Source of the DNA: Pyrenochaeta sp. MPI-SDFR-AT-0127
Taxonomy: Eukaryota > Ascomycota > Dothideomycetes > Pleosporales > Cucurbitariaceae
NCBI GenBank assembly: GCA_020747015.1
Contig: JAGTJM010000059.1
Span: 1 to 64,000 of the forward strand
Direction: 5' to 3'
DNA length: 64,000 bases
The first letter of the stretch is position 1; each line of letters begins with the position of its first letter. The notes under the pieces are model-generated. The model made no database searches. It saw nothing but the letters and a program-made list of their open reading frames with translations, and was not told the origin of the DNA. A program made the position numbers and the translations under genes. Below, piece by piece: positions 34,049 through 46,886 of the stretch.

Positions 34049-35702
34049 ATGGCGACCAAACTTGCCCTCCTTGGCCTCCTCGCCGCACTTACGAGTGCCA
34101 CTGTCGTCCAGTCCAATGCTGCCTACCCCGTTGTTGACCTGGGTTATGCCAAATATCGGGGCATCCATAACGCTACTCTTGGTATTAACGATTTCTTTGG
34201 TCTCCCATTCGCGCAACCTCCTGTCGGCCCACTCCGCTGGAAAGCACCTCTTCCCTTCTCACCGACATCGAACTACTCCTCTACCACTATCGACGCAACA
34301 AAACCCGCCACATCGTGCGTACAAGGATACCCCTACTGGGTACTTCCGAATCCAGGATTACCCACGGGGCAAGAAGATTGCCTGATACTGAATATAATTC
34401 AGCCTGCGATGGCGACTAAGCATTGCAAGCTGCCGGTCTTGGTCATAATCCATGGCGGTGGATATACGATCGGAGATTCGCTCACCACGCAGCCGTACGG
34501 CCTTGTCAATCATTCAAATAATTCTTTCATCTCAGTTACTATTCAGTATCGTCTTGGTGCATACGGATTTCTCGGGTCTCAGCAACTTTTGGCTGAGGGT
34601 GGAGCGCCAAACGTAGGTTTACAAGATCAAAGGCTGGCATTAGAGTGGGTACAAAAGCATATTGAGGTATTTGGAGGGGATCCAAAGAAGGTCACCCTGT
34701 CGGGAGGAAGTGCGGGTGGGGGCAGTGTGTCTGCCCACATGATTATGCATGGAGGTGTTAAGAAGCCGCCTTTCCGGGCTGCGGTGTCGCAGTTGCCGTG
34801 GTGGCAGCAGTATTTGAGAGAAGAACAGCTCGCAACCCAGTACAGATCGCTTCTTTCACTGGCAAACTGCTCGTCACTGGCCTGTTTGAAAGCGCTTCCA
34901 GAGGACACTTTGAAAGTGGTAACTCAAGCCTCGTACCGCAAGGGATATCTTGATGGCGAGTATGGACATGGCACCTTTTACTACGGACCGTACGTCGATG
35001 GAACCCTGATCCGAGACCTCCCATCGAATGAGTTCAAAGCGGGGCATTTCACGAAAGTACCCACGCTGGTTGATCGGGACCAGTACGAGGGTTATGTGTT
35101 TAGCAATCAGTCCATGACGGCCATGGAGGAGCAGTCGAGTGATCTTCAGGCGCAGTTTCCGTATGCATACGGAGGCTTCACCGAGAATGTGTACGCCCTG
35201 TATCCTAGGAAGGAGTTCAATTCAACTTTCTGGCAACGGCAAACTTGGTTTGGGTAAGATTGAATACTTTGTTCAGGCAACTCCCTGGTTCAAATTGCTA
35301 AGGTGCACCAGTGACTTCTCTATCAACTGCCCAACCTACTACGTGGCCACCTTCGCCACAACCTTCAAGCAACCAGTGTGGAAGCTCGTCTTTAATGCCG
35401 GTTCACAAGTCCACGCCGCTGTAATACCCTACCTAATCGACATAGAATACGGGTCGCGGCCTGGCGAGAACAGCACACTATCGAAGGTAATGAGAGACTG
35501 GTATGCCTCTTTCACGCTCCATGCCGACCCAAACACGGAGAGCTGGAGCGATGTTCTCAAGCCTTTCTGGCCAAAGTACGTTGACAGGAATGAGGTCATG
35601 AGCGTTAATTATACGGAGGTTGGAACTGTAGATGATATCTACTATGATGATAGCGAAAGATGTAGATTCTTTTTGGAAAACAGCAAGGTGGTTCAGAATT
35701 GA
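34049..35702 (+). CDS. Secreted type-B carboxylesterase
   Basis: Two exons, 34049-35253 and 35303-35702, giving 535 residues, the normal size for this family. The N-terminal segment MATKLALLGLLAALTSATVV is a signal peptide. Further on are EDCLILNI, the oxyanion motif HGGGYTIGD, the nucleophile elbow GGSAGGG, an acidic triad residue in DRDQYEG (the usual RDEG position) and a His in SQVHAAVIPYL. Several N-glycosylation sequons (NHSN, NNS, NCS, NQS) fit secretion. The family cleaves carboxylic esters such as acylated natural products and lipids. Its neighbour on the right is another secreted hydrolase of the saponin-hydrolase type, so a role in deacylating plant glycosides is plausible but inferred. 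Confidence 0.92.
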
Positions 35703-36379
35703 ACAGCGAAAGAACTAAGAACATGTATCGTCAAACAAACAACTTCGATTCTAAACTGATATCAACTTTATTGTAGTTTTATAACACCTCTATCCTAGAG
35801 ATTCTATAAGTACTGAGGGTTTGAAAGTTCTTGGGACTCTTTAGGATGCGTTTCGTGCCCTTACAGTTTTGTTGCCTCTAGTATTATAAGCAACAGTGCT
35901 CTGCCAAGACTCATGGGTAGAAGCGTAAAGATGCAGGAGACATTGATGTCCTTTTAGGGGCCCACATTCATTCTGACATTGTCCACGATGAGGCATTGCT
36001 TGAGTAGATGTGTGCTGAATGGGTGTGACATTTGCCGAGCAGCAACGTCAAATAGAGATGTCCATTGCAGCAAGCTTCGACCCCAGACTTACAGCCATAG
36101 TCCCCATATAGTGCAATTAGCTTGATTGACGAGGTGGCTCTGCTTCTTGATGGGACGGCTGATGAAGGCGGCCATAAATAACCTGGCATACTTATTACAA
36201 TAGAGCACCTTACGTTGAAAGGTGTTTTCGCGCAAAGTAATATGATATGAGTGCTTCGCTGGTGAGTGCTACATGCGATTCTCTCATTAAACTCTGAACT
36301 TTTACGAATCCATTTTATGCTCATTGTCCCAAAAATTTCGACAGTCAACAAAACCTAAAGTAAATTCGTGCCTTTCTAG
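35703..36379. other. Intergenic between convergent secreted hydrolases
   Basis: I see no gene or repeat in this region. Confidence 0.45.
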
Positions 36380-38330
36380 TCACGTCCCATTCGCTGGCTG
36401 ATCATATACATTTCCATCGATTGTCGTCCTCAGCGTCCCGTTGGCGTTAAAAATGTTCAGAATAGCATCAATCTGTAGATGAAAACCGCCTGTGCTAGTC
36501 TTCTTTGTTGCGTTAACGATGCCAGTCTGTGTAAGATCTGAATACCAGTCTACCAATGTATCCCAGGGGTTTGGCCATAGTATAGTCCTTGTAACGTTCT
36601 CCCATCCATTTAATATCAAGCCCTCAACGTCGGAGTACTCGGTATATTTAACAGCCACGGTGGTGATGTCCAGTCTGGGTGCGGAGCTAATAAACTGAAC
36701 CTCGGCCATGCCTGAAGCTTTGCCACGTAATATATACTCCCCAGCCTGAAGTGCCAAGGGTTCTGGAGTGATCGAGCCTGGTGGAAATGGTTGGGCCCAT
36801 GGAATATGATCAGGCACATTGAAAACCGGTGGTACGACTTGTGGATCCCGGCTTGTTAAATGGGCTAGCATAAGACGGTACTCACGCTGGCCTGGGGTAT
36901 TTGGTATAGGACAAGGGAGAGGATTGATGCCACCGCACTCACGCCCTGTAACGATAGCTTGCCAGTATACAATTTTGGTCCCATCGTGTGAAAATGCTGG
37001 ATCTGCTCGACTATTCCAATTTGGATCGCCTCCAGCATTAAGCTGTTGACCAAAGTAGTCTCCGCGATCCCCATACCTGTCGATAAGGATAGGTTGGAAG
37101 AAGCGGCGATTACCATTATTCCGAGTTGAAGACGCAACAGTAACAGTCACTAAATCAATCAAAGGTGGAATATGTCGCATGCCAGACATAAACATTTGGC
37201 GGTCTGAACCACGAGTGTCTAACACAACAAACCATTTATTATCTGCCGAGAATGCGATCGGATCTGTGTATTCTGGATGTTGAGTCAGGCGACGAACAAC
37301 TCCAGTAATGACATGTACAGCAAATACGTCGATGTTGTTGGCCTCTCGCGATGGTCCGATGTATAGAATCTCGTCGCCCGTCCCGGAAAAGCCACGTAGC
37401 TCTCCTATGCCGATTACATCGTCGTTGAACGTCAATTCCAATGTGGCATTATCAGTATTGATACGCTGACTGCGCGCTGGATCGTAGAGTAGATTCACGT
37501 CGATTAGCTCGAAGCGAGCAGCGAGAAGGTTTCCAGTAGTAGGTCTAGCATTGAACACAAGCCGACCAAAGAAAGTGTTTTGACCCCCAGCATCTGTGAA
37601 AGAACTCCAACCTAGATGCATGTCGTCAGGATGAAGGCGTAACTCACGCGGAGCACCATTCACTTCAGAACCGTTTCGAATAATCGGCCAGTATATCGGA
37701 TAGATATGTGTTTGGTCAGGAGTACAGTCATCACTAACCAGTTGATGACCGCTACAATCGAGTATACTACCATCATCAGCTTATAATATCCAAATATATA
37801 CGCCTCTATACAGCTTACTTATGCCCCCACATCGCCTTATTGCCGCTTCGAAATACATGCGGATAGTCCCTCTGCGGATCAAGCGCATATTTCTGCTCAT
37901 TCGGAACAGCACAACTCAGGCATTTCCATGTATCTCCATTACTGAAAGTAGTACCATCTGCTTTAACCAAGATCAATTGTTCGCCATCGTAGATACTCGC
38001 TGGGTCCGGTACTGCAGGAGCACCGACAAACTTCACGTTGACAATGACATGGTTTCCGTCTGGCGAAAAGTCACCAGCCTGGAACTCATAGTCACCTAAC
38101 TCCTTAAGAATACAACCAGTTCCGTGAGGATTGATCTGTGCGGTGCAGGATCCAATTTCAATGCTTGGCGCAACAGGAGGTAATGGAAGTTCGATTATGT
38201 CGACAGATTCGGGGCTGGGGGGAGGAGGGATGGCAGAAGGTTGTGCACTCTGAGTTAGGAGTGCTGCTACAGTTATGGTCCTCAAAGAAAAAGTAATAGC
38301 GATCAATCGGTTGACCATAGTAATTGCCAT
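36380..38330 (-). CDS. Secreted saponin-hydrolase-like beta-propeller protein
   Basis: Two exons on the minus strand, 38330-37819 and 37766-36380, giving 632 residues. The ATG at 38330 starts a hydrophobic leader (MVNRLIAITFSLRTITVAAL) followed by a Pro-rich linker. The mature part begins GSCTAQINPHGTGCI and continues with propeller-type repeats (FSPDGNHV, FSADNKWFVVLDTRG, FSHDGTKIVYW), the PD40/TolB-like pattern. The splice restores GHN|ILDCSG. From memory, this order matches fungal proteins annotated as saponin hydrolase, secreted enzymes that cut the sugar chain from plant saponins; I could not verify this by a search. GH1, GH78 and sugar-acid genes downstream fit a glycoside-degrading role. 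The alternative is a propeller protein of unrelated function. Confidence 0.75.
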
Positions 38331-39575
38331 GATGAAAGTGGTCAATTCGATGAAGCTTAAGACTCTGACCCGTCATGCCTCTCTACATATACTTTCCCTT
38401 ATTTATCTACTCATTTGTTACTTTCGCTTAGGGACCGTAGACGATACTGTATCATCGAAGCCGGTTTTTGTGTGAGTTTAGACTATACCGCACAAATGTC
38501 CAAAACCGAGACGTTCATCCAAGCGACCCGACACTTTCTCCGCCATCGGTTGGAAACTGTTGCGGGGTCAGAATGCTTGTCATTATCGATTATCTCCCAA
38601 AGAATACATAGAACTAGACTACCATCCCTACTTGGGAAGGTTTCTAGGAGTTCGGTGTAAAAGCGTAGACATGAGGGTGAATATAGCCCGAGGACTCTGA
38701 TTCAAATGCATGAAGATCTAGACTTAGTTCGTATTGAATCCAAGTACCACCCTCAGCCTAGGCCACTGGGCCGAACGTTGGGATGAGGTGCCGAATTCGT
38801 ATAATCGGAGGCTTTTGTGCATGATGTTTGGCGTACTGTAGTAAATATACGCAAGGATGTGGAATTCATGCAGGGTGTGCCCCAGTCTGACTCATGGTAT
38901 GCTAAGTCGGCTTGATTTGCACCATCTGAACGTGATGTTCCATCATTGCGGGTTCGGGTCAGCACGTATTGGTAATACGTAGGTATACGATTACCCCCTA
39001 CAACTTCCACAAGAAGATTGCCACCTTCCGATTAGGCTAGATTCAGGGATGTCTTCACAGATTATTAACCTTGGCTATCGTTGGGGCGAAGGCCGCGGCT
39101 TTTGAGATGCGCGTATGTATGGTAAAGATACTCCGATAGGTCGGTTACATGCACCTAACTGGCAAGGTTTGAAGCATCAGGCAGCTCACCTGATACTCAA
39201 GCGGAGTATCATAGACCGAGTCTCTTGGGACCATGAGCCTGCGTGAAGTGCTGCGGGTCTTAACGACCGAGTGCGTAGCAGTACTTCATCTTGTCGCAGC
39301 TGACATAACATATCAGACCCATACAACCATTTTCAGTCACGTAACGGATGGATTACTGGGCATTAATTGTACCACTACTAGATGTTAGAAAGGTATTACC
39401 ACAGTGCAAAGTGCCGTGTTGCTAACCTGCGTATTCTGTTAAGCCGTCTGTTTCTTAGCTTTACTTCTTTATCCGTCACAACAACGTTCGCGAAGTCTTT
39501 ATGGCCTGGCGCGGGAAAGGCGTAGCAGTCAGGAAAGGGTGAAGATTTGATCTTACCTGTCTATCTAAAAAAAAA
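38331..39575. other. Intergenic, upstream of the saponin-hydrolase-like gene
   Basis: No gene. The proximal 400 bases are the likely promoter of the minus-strand gene at 38330; the rest is unremarkable. Confidence 0.45.
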
Positions 39576-41099
39576 CTAAATGATTACTTCACTGATACGC
39601 TGTCTTCTTTGTTTGAAAGTGTCTCTCAGATAACCTGCGGACCCTTTCGGTGTCCTTTTCAACGTTTCAAAATCCACATGCACAATTCCATACCTCGGTC
39701 CATACCCGGCAGACCATTCATAATTGTCCATCAGACTCCAAGCATAGTAACTTTCGACATCCACTCCATCTTCATATATGGCGCGCGAGATCGCATCTAA
39801 ATAGAGTCCAAAGTATCGCTGACGAAAGTCATCATGTACGGCAGTTTGCACGTTCTCCTCGCCAACGCAGGGGCATCCGTTCTCTGACACGGTGATAGGA
39901 AGACGATAGCGCTTCCACACCCAGTTAAGGAGCTTACGGAATCCCTCTGGCGCGACACGAAGCCATTGCTGTGCCGATGCTGGTCCTATTTCGTAACCTT
40001 CGCTATTCGTTGGGCCCTCTTCAATATTGCTAGTCCAATCATCCTCTGCAGGAGTATCAGTCAATTGTCGTGCATATTTCGTCGAGTAGTGGTTCATTCC
40101 GTAGAATGCATTGATGTGTGCTGTCTGACGTAGCAATTCGAGGTCTTCGTGCGCAAAAGACGGCAAACGTGAGCCAAGATACTCCCGCATTTCCTTGGGA
40201 TAATCTTGTCCCAGAAAAATGGTGTCCCCAAACCATCCAATGTAGAATATCATCCTGCGAGCGGCGGCATCAATGTCGGCTTGGCTCTTCGCGTTATACG
40301 GCTCATAGTAGTGGCCGTTCAGGACGATTGAGATTGTGCCTTTCTGGGACGGCTGAAACTCTGAAGCGTATAGCTGAACAGTCGAAGCATGAGACATTAT
40401 GATTGTGTGCCCTACTCTCCATGGTTCTGTCTTCGTATCTGTGCCATTTTTGCGGCAATGTCCAGGGGCGAGCGTGCCGTTGAGATGCGCAAATATTGAG
40501 ATGATGTACGGCTCATTGAAGGTGATCCATTTCTTGACGTGTTTGCCGAGCCGAGAGAAGCACACTTGTGCATAGTGCTTAAAATCTGCTCGAAATTCAT
40601 TCGTATCCAGGAAACCTCCGTAGCGGTCGTAGAGTGCCTGAGGCATGTCCCAGTGATACAAGGTCACGATTGGCTCAATATCATGCTCTCTAAGATTATC
40701 AATGAGGGCTATATAGAATGCGACCCCCTCTTCATTGATAGGATCATGGCGTCCACCGAGCGGAATGATCCTTGACCATGATAAAGAAAACCTATAAACG
40801 TCGACGTCGAGACTAGCCATTAGCTTGATATCCTCTGGCATACGGTTGTAATGATCACAGGTGATATCTGCGTTCTCGCCGTTTGTTTGTGATGGATCTA
40901 GATGGGAAAATGTATCCCAAATTGACTTTCCCTTACCGCCCTGATTAACACCACCTTCGACTTGATATGCTGCTGTAGCAGTACCCCAGCGAAAAGAAGG
41001 TGGAAGAGGAAGTTCTTTAACAAGCAGGTCGTGTCCGGCCGACTCGCTGTACTTGGAGATAACGTCTGCAGCCTGAAACATCAACGCCTCAGAAGCCAT
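39576..41099 (-). CDS. GH1 beta-glucosidase, intracellular
   Basis: A single uninterrupted exon of 507 residues, normal length for GH1. It begins at the ATG at 41099 with no signal peptide. Family motifs in order: FRWGTATAAYQVEGG, TLYHWDMPQAL, ITFNEP with the acid/base Glu196, MNHYS, VSENGCP with the nucleophile Glu406, and YYAWSLMDNYEWSAGY. GH1 enzymes remove terminal beta-glucosyl or beta-galactosyl residues from small glycosides. Absence of a leader implies that it acts on imported substrate. It shares a 477-bp divergent promoter with the GH78 rhamnosidase, suggesting co-expression to strip rhamnosyl-glucosyl chains from plant glycosides. Confidence 0.95.
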   Translation of the reverse strand: MASEALMFQAADVISKYSESAGHDLLVKELPLPPSFRWGTATAAYQVEGGVNQGGKGKSIWDTFSHLDPSQTNGENADITCDHYNRMPEDIKLMASLDVDVYRFSLSWSRIIPLGGRHDPINEEGVAFYIALIDNLREHDIEPIVTLYHWDMPQALYDRYGGFLDTNEFRADFKHYAQVCFSRLGKHVKKWITFNEPYIISIFAHLNGTLAPGHCRKNGTDTKTEPWRVGHTIIMSHASTVQLYASEFQPSQKGTISIVLNGHYYEPYNAKSQADIDAAARRMIFYIGWFGDTIFLGQDYPKEMREYLGSRLPSFAHEDLELLRQTAHINAFYGMNHYSTKYARQLTDTPAEDDWTSNIEEGPTNSEGYEIGPASAQQWLRVAPEGFRKLLNWVWKRYRLPITVSENGCPCVGEENVQTAVHDDFRQRYFGLYLDAISRAIYEDGVDVESYYAWSLMDNYEWSAGYGPRYGIVHVDFETLKRTPKGSAGYLRDTFKQRRQRISEVII

Positions 41100-41576
41100 G
41101 GTGAGCTAAATGTTAATGTCAATGAGGAGTGGGAAGTATTTACTGCTTGGGCCCATTAAAGTCGTCATTTGCTATGCATGGATCATGATATAGTGCTGCA
41201 GGCCATCCTGAACGCTGTCAAATTTGAAACACTTCGGTAGCAATTCCATCGGTCGGGTTAATCTCCTCCACAGTCGAAGCGTCGGCACTAAAACTAGCGA
41301 CTTGGCACAAAGGCACACCTCAAGTTCGATCGCGTCTATTGTCCGTACCCGAACATGGACGGCGACCACCTTCCTTGGTAGGTAATGGTACCCAGAGCCA
41401 CCGCTAACCGTTATAAGTCTACCTTAAGGTCTTTGGCGACATACACACTATTGTGTGCTGTCCGATCCCTTTGTAACCTAAACCTCTCTCGGTGCACCAA
41501 AGCAAGTAACATTATGTGCGAATAAAACGGGCCTCCAAGAATTCCTCGCAGTTTTTCTTTGAAACATAATATCAGT
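41100..41576. promoter_or_regulatory. Divergent promoter of GH1 and GH78 genes
   Basis: This region lies between the start codons at 41099 and 41577. Several CGG triplets occur (about 41235, 41250 and 41254), but I found no perfect CGG-N7-CCG site of the kind seen in the other divergent promoters nearby. Confidence 0.5.
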
Positions 41577-44321
41577 ATGAACATGGCGACGGTCACAAAT
41601 GTCCGCTTCGAACATCACCTCCCGTCAAACACCCTTGGAGTCCACGAAATTCGACCGAGGCTCTCTTGGGAGCTCCAAGGCACTCCCAGCAGGTTTAAAC
41701 AGCATGGTTATGATATCGAGCTCTCAGAAGGCAGCAAATTGAAGCAGTTTTTAGTCTCGGTCACGAGCGTTACATCACAACTCTCCAACTTGGTGCCATG
41801 GCCATTCAAGAATAGCCTACGATCCCGTCAGAGCATCTCCATCCGCGTCAGGGTTCGGAGTGAGCACGGGCACGAAACTGCATGGAGTAAACCTACGTTC
41901 CTTGAAACTGGCCTACTCCATCGCAGTGACTGGCACTGCGAGCGCATCGCCGCGCCGTGGGCGCCACATAGCACTGGACCCGAGCCCGAAACTCTATTCC
42001 GTAGCGAGTTTTCGATTACAGGCGTTGTCGATAAAGCACGATTGTACATAACCGCTCAAGGTGTGTACGAAGCTGAGATTAACGGCGAGCGGGTTGGTGA
42101 TCACTTTCTCGCTCCAGGCTGGACCTCGTACCATGGCAGACTGCAATATCAAACACACGATATCACGTCTATGCTATTGTCCTATGCGAAGAACTGTATT
42201 GGTATTCGAGTGGCTGAAGGCTGGTTCTGTGGACGTATAGGATTCGAGGGTGGGCACCGCAATATCTGGGGTCCACATCCATCCTTAATGGCACAGCTTG
42301 AAGTCACATACGCCAACGGGTCCACCGAGACTGTCATCTCAGAGTCTTCTTGGACAGCAGATAGAGGACCCATTCGTCTCGCAGAGCTATACGATGGGGA
42401 AAAATACGACGCTACATTGGAGGTTGCGGGTTGGTCGTTTCCAGGTACAGCCGCTTGTAAAGCCTGGGAGCACGTCCGAACTCTACCACCGCTCCCAGAT
42501 ACAGTGTTGCTTACCGCAGGAACTAGTGGCCCTGTAAAACGCCTTCAGTTGTTGCAGCCAGTACAAATACTTCACAGTCCTACTGGGAAAACGATTGTTG
42601 ACTTCGGTCAGAATCTCGTTGGCTACGTAAGGCTGAAAAACGTCAAAGGCCAACGTGGCCATAAAATTACGCTAAAGCATGCAGAAGTCCTTGAGCATGG
42701 AGAGTTGTGCACGCGGCCTTTACGTATCTGCAAAGCAGTCGATGAATATACACTACGAGGTTCACATGATGGAGAGACATATGAGCCGCGCTTCACTTTC
42801 CATGGCTTTAGATATGTTCAGATCGAAGATTGGCCTGCAGAATTGGAATTATCGTCAGTCGAAGCCATCGTCTGCCACACCGATATGAGAACTGCCGGCT
42901 CATTTTCCTGCTCTGATCCATTGCTCAACCGACTGTATCAAAACATCTGTTGGGGCATGCGCGGAAATTTCCTGTCCGTGCCTACCGATTGTCCTCAACG
43001 AGATGAGCGACTTGGCTGGTCTGGTGATCTAGCACTATTTGCACCAACTGCAGTTCTCATATATGACTGTTTCGGAATGCTTTCAAACTGGTTGGTCGAT
43101 GTTGAGCACGATCAATCTGTGCTTGGTGGAGTTCCACCTATGGTCAGCCCAAACTCCACGATCGTCGATCCAGTCTGGTGTAGGAAGGTGCCCTGTGCGA
43201 TTTGGCACGATGTGACTATTTTAGCGCCATGGGCGCTGTATGAAGAGACTGGGGACGTGGCCATATTAGCTCGACAATACCAAAGCATGTCAACTTGGAT
43301 GAGTGTTCTGCCAAGGAATAAGGTCGGGGCGACACACTTGTGGGACAATTCTGTCTTTCAGCTCGGGGTAAGTTAGGAACATACCATATTAAACTCAACA
43401 TACTGATCAGTATAGGATTGGCTTGATCCAGCAGCAGCTCCAGAAGCGCCTTGGAAATCTTACACCGACGCTAAAATGATCGCCAACATGTTCCTCATTC
43501 ATAGTTTGGAACTCATGGCTCAAATATCTGGTATCTTGGGCAAGAAGTCGGAGAAGTGCTATTTCAACACCGAGGCACTTGCCGCACGAGCTCAGTTTCA
43601 TGAAGAATATGTCACACCAAACGGCCGTCTTGTCTCTGATACACAGGCTGCATATGCCATAGCGATATGCTTTGATCTTTTAAACCCCCTCCAACGAGAC
43701 CGAGCAGGGAAGAGGCTGGTTGAATTGGTGAGAAAGAACAATTTCCAAATCGCTACAGGTTTTGCAGCAACTCCATACATCTGCGAGGCGTTAGCCCTCA
43801 CGGGGCACACTCAGGTCGCGTATTCAATGTTACTTGAGAAGCGATGCCCGTCATGGCTATATGCCGTAGAGATGGGTGCAACGACAGTGTGGGAGAGATG
43901 GGATGCGATGCTAGCTGATGGCACTGTCAATCCAGGCGAAATGACATCTTTCAATCACTATGCTTATGGCGCAGTTGCGAAATTCATGTACGAACGTGTT
44001 GCGGGCCTGCAGAGACTTGAGCCCGGATGGACAAGCTGCAGATTTGCACCAAGCGTTGGTGCAAACTTTACAGGTGCCTCTGCGACTCATGTCACGCCGC
44101 ATGGCACAGTAAGTTGCTCTTGGGAGAGAACACCTGGCAGCGAGGGGTTTGAGATGTTCAGTCTGAAAGTTTCAGTCCCACATGGGGTCACTGCTGAGGT
44201 TGTGATTCCGGAGAATACGGGAGAAAGAAAGGAGGTTATTGGGACTGGGGAGTGGTCTTTCGATACACAATTTCTGCCGGAATATGAGTGGCCTATCGAG
44301 CCCCTGAAGCCAAAATCTTGA
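41577..44321 (+). CDS. GH78 alpha-L-rhamnosidase, intracellular
   Basis: Two exons, 41577-43367 and 43416-44321, giving 898 residues, typical for GH78. Domains in order: an N-terminal beta-sandwich (TNVRFEHH, LGVHEIRPRLSWEL), a second one (LYITAQGVYEAEINGERVGDHFLAPGWTSY, the usual N-terminal motif), the core segment TIVDFGQNLVGYV, and the (alpha/alpha)6 catalytic domain with PTDCPQRDERLGWSGD carrying the acidic catalytic residues. Later motifs MGATTVWERWDA and SFNHYAYGAV complete the family signature. No signal peptide is present. The enzyme hydrolyses terminal alpha-L-rhamnose from flavonoid or saponin glycosides. With the divergent GH1 gene and the permease next door it forms an apparent uptake-and-hydrolysis module. 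Confidence 0.95.
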
Positions 44322-45079
44322 GGTTCAATATAGCGTTAACGCAAAGTATGAACGTCGCAGAACGTGATTCATTGTACCGTATGACTTGAGCTGCGGTATT
44401 CGCTTTGGCTATACTATCATTGAAATATGTCGCAACTGCAACTTTCCCCATGAGTGTAACCTTTACTCAAAAGAGAAAGAGCTCCACACAGCCCTTTCTA
44501 ATGACAGAGAGTGTTCAGTCTGTGGACGTGTTGAGATACGGTCTATACGGTGAAAACAACGCTTGTTCGGGAGTGCATACAAATGCATGACCAGGGCGCT
44601 GGCTTGTGATCCTAGAACAGTTGCATGACATGGTTAGCTACAAGGAATTTCCTAAAGCAATGCTCAGTCCGGCTCATCGCGCCACCTTAGACACAATAGC
44701 CGACCGGCTTTTGACTGCTGATGGCGGTGGACCGTGCAGACTCGGGTCACTGATTCAAGGCCTGAGCTAGTCTCCGCATTTCAGAACCCTAGGTCTTTCC
44801 CCGCACTGTGAATGTGAATTGATCGAGAAACACATCCGCACCACTACTGGTGTCAGCCGGAAATCATTCAACCGAGTATCGGCTCTAGATGCATTCTTCG
44901 ATGTTGACGCCTTCATGACCTGGCCGCATAAAGTTTGTGGCTTTATTGCCCGCTTCTTGTGTGGAATATGTGGAGCCGAGATCTGATCAGCAAGCAGTAT
45001 GTAAAGGCCGTACACGGTCCTCAACACAATCTCCCTAAATCCCTAAGACTTCACAATCAAGCATCTTTATCAGAAAAGC
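44322..45079. other. Intergenic, upstream of the permease
   Basis: No gene seen. It should contain the permease promoter; a CGG-N4-CCG element lies at about 44724-44733. Confidence 0.45.
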
Positions 45080-46886
45080 ATGTCTGATTTGACCAAGGAG
45101 AAATCATCTACGGTCATTGGCCGTGTCGAAACCCACAACGATGACCCTGGCCAGAAGGATGCCGCCGTTGATGCCGCCGCGAGGGGCCAGGCCGTTTCAG
45201 GCTATGAGGCGTTGACACCCTGGGAGACAATCAAAACGTTCAAGAGGTCCACTGCGGCATGTTTCGCTGCTGCTTTCAGTGCTGCGACTGATGGATATCA
45301 GATTGGGTAAGTTTATATCAACTTTTCCCCAATAATCTCATAAGCATAGTAGGTGATGACTAAAACTACACAGCATGAACGCCAGCATCATTGCAAACAA
45401 AGGCTTTGTCCAGGTCTTCGCCACAAAGCAGAATGCGAAAGGCGCACTCTACCTCGAATCCCCGATTCTGGTCGGCTGGAGCTCGATACAGTCGGTTGGT
45501 CAGATCATTGGCATGACATCTTTGCCCTTCCTCTCCAATCGCTACGGCAGAAAAGTTGCCATGTTCACGTACTGGTCCATTCTGGCCTTGAGCGTACTCA
45601 CCGAGTCGCTGGCGCGAAAATGGGAAGTCTGGCTGGTTGGTAAACTGCTCGCTGGCATCGGTGTCGGCTGCCTGCAGTCCACTCTACCTACTTACATCGC
45701 TGAAGTGGCGCCTGTTCGTATTAGGGGTGGCTTGTTGATGTGCTACAGCTTTTGGTGGACTGTTGGCTCGTTCTTCTCATACATCGCACTGCAGACCATG
45801 TCAAAACAGAAACCTTATCACTGGCTCGAGCCCATCTACACGCAGTGGGCACAAATTGGCATCATGTTGATAATTTATCTCATCTTGCCCGAAAGTCCAG
45901 CGTGGTGTGTTGGAGCGAACAAAATCGAGCGCGCCACGAAAGAGCTCCACAAACTCAATGGTAAAATTCCAGGCTATGATGTCGATCAGCAAGTTCAGAT
46001 TCTTGCCCTTGCAATCGAGCACGAGCGTGCCGTGGCAGCAGAGCAACACCGTGAGCATTGGACCGCCATTTTTCGAGGTACAGATGGTTTGCGAACGCTC
46101 ATCTCGCTGTGGACGAATATGTCACAGCAGTTTATTGGGCTTACGTTATTCGGCACATTTGGCACGTACTTCTTCCAGCAGGCTGGGCTCAAAGACCCTT
46201 TTAAGATCAAGTGCATTACCTCTTCGCTCAACATTGCCACTGTACTGTTCACGGTGCTCATTGCAGATCGGCTAGGAAGACGTTGGATTGCTTGTACGGG
46301 AACGACGCTTTGCTGGACAGCTTGCGTATGCATTGGGATCTTAGGGGTTGCAAAGAAGGTTCGAGCAACTGATTACCTGTTTGTGTTCTTTGCGTGCTGT
46401 TGGAGTGCGTACATACTCTCACCCGCGCTTATGCTTCGAAGAGGTATATGCTGACAATTTCATAGATATTGGATTAACAGCGAACGGTGCAGCGGGATGG
46501 GGCTATATCGGAGAAATCTCATCGCAGCGTCTCCGGCCATATACAGCTGGCTTTGGTGCCGCATGCACCTGTGTTGTCGGTGTGGTCATGAACGTACTTG
46601 TGCCGTACATGACAAACGCCAACGAGTGGAACTGGGGTTTCAAGACTGGCTGGTTTTATGCTGGTGTTGGGTTCCCGTTCGCCCTGGGGATTTGGTTTTT
46701 GATTCCTGAGACTAAGGGGTAGGTGGAGCACCTTGAGATATTGCAGAGAAACCGGCGTACTAACTTTATCTTAGACGTTCTGCAGCTGAGTTGGATGAGC
46801 TTTTCGAGAGGAAGATTAAACCATGGCGATTTGCAAAGACGGATACAGCTACGCAACGCCTGATCAAAGCACAGGGGCAATACTAG
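45080..46886 (+). CDS. MFS sugar porter (alpha-glucoside/hexose permease type)
   Basis: Four exons: 45080-45306, 45374-46443, 46493-46718 and 46775-46886, giving 544 residues with about 12 membrane segments. The third intron (49 nt) joins SPALMLRR to AGWGYIGEISSQRLRPYTAGF, restoring the motif found in maltose and hexose permeases. Sugar-porter hallmarks: SNRYGRKVAM after TM2, PESPAW after TM6, DRLGRRW between TM8 and TM9, and PETKGR at the end of TM12. It should act in the plasma membrane as a proton-linked importer. The neighbours are two intracellular glycoside hydrolases lacking leaders, so a glycoside or oligosaccharide substrate is likely. The exact sugar is unknown. Confidence 0.93.
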
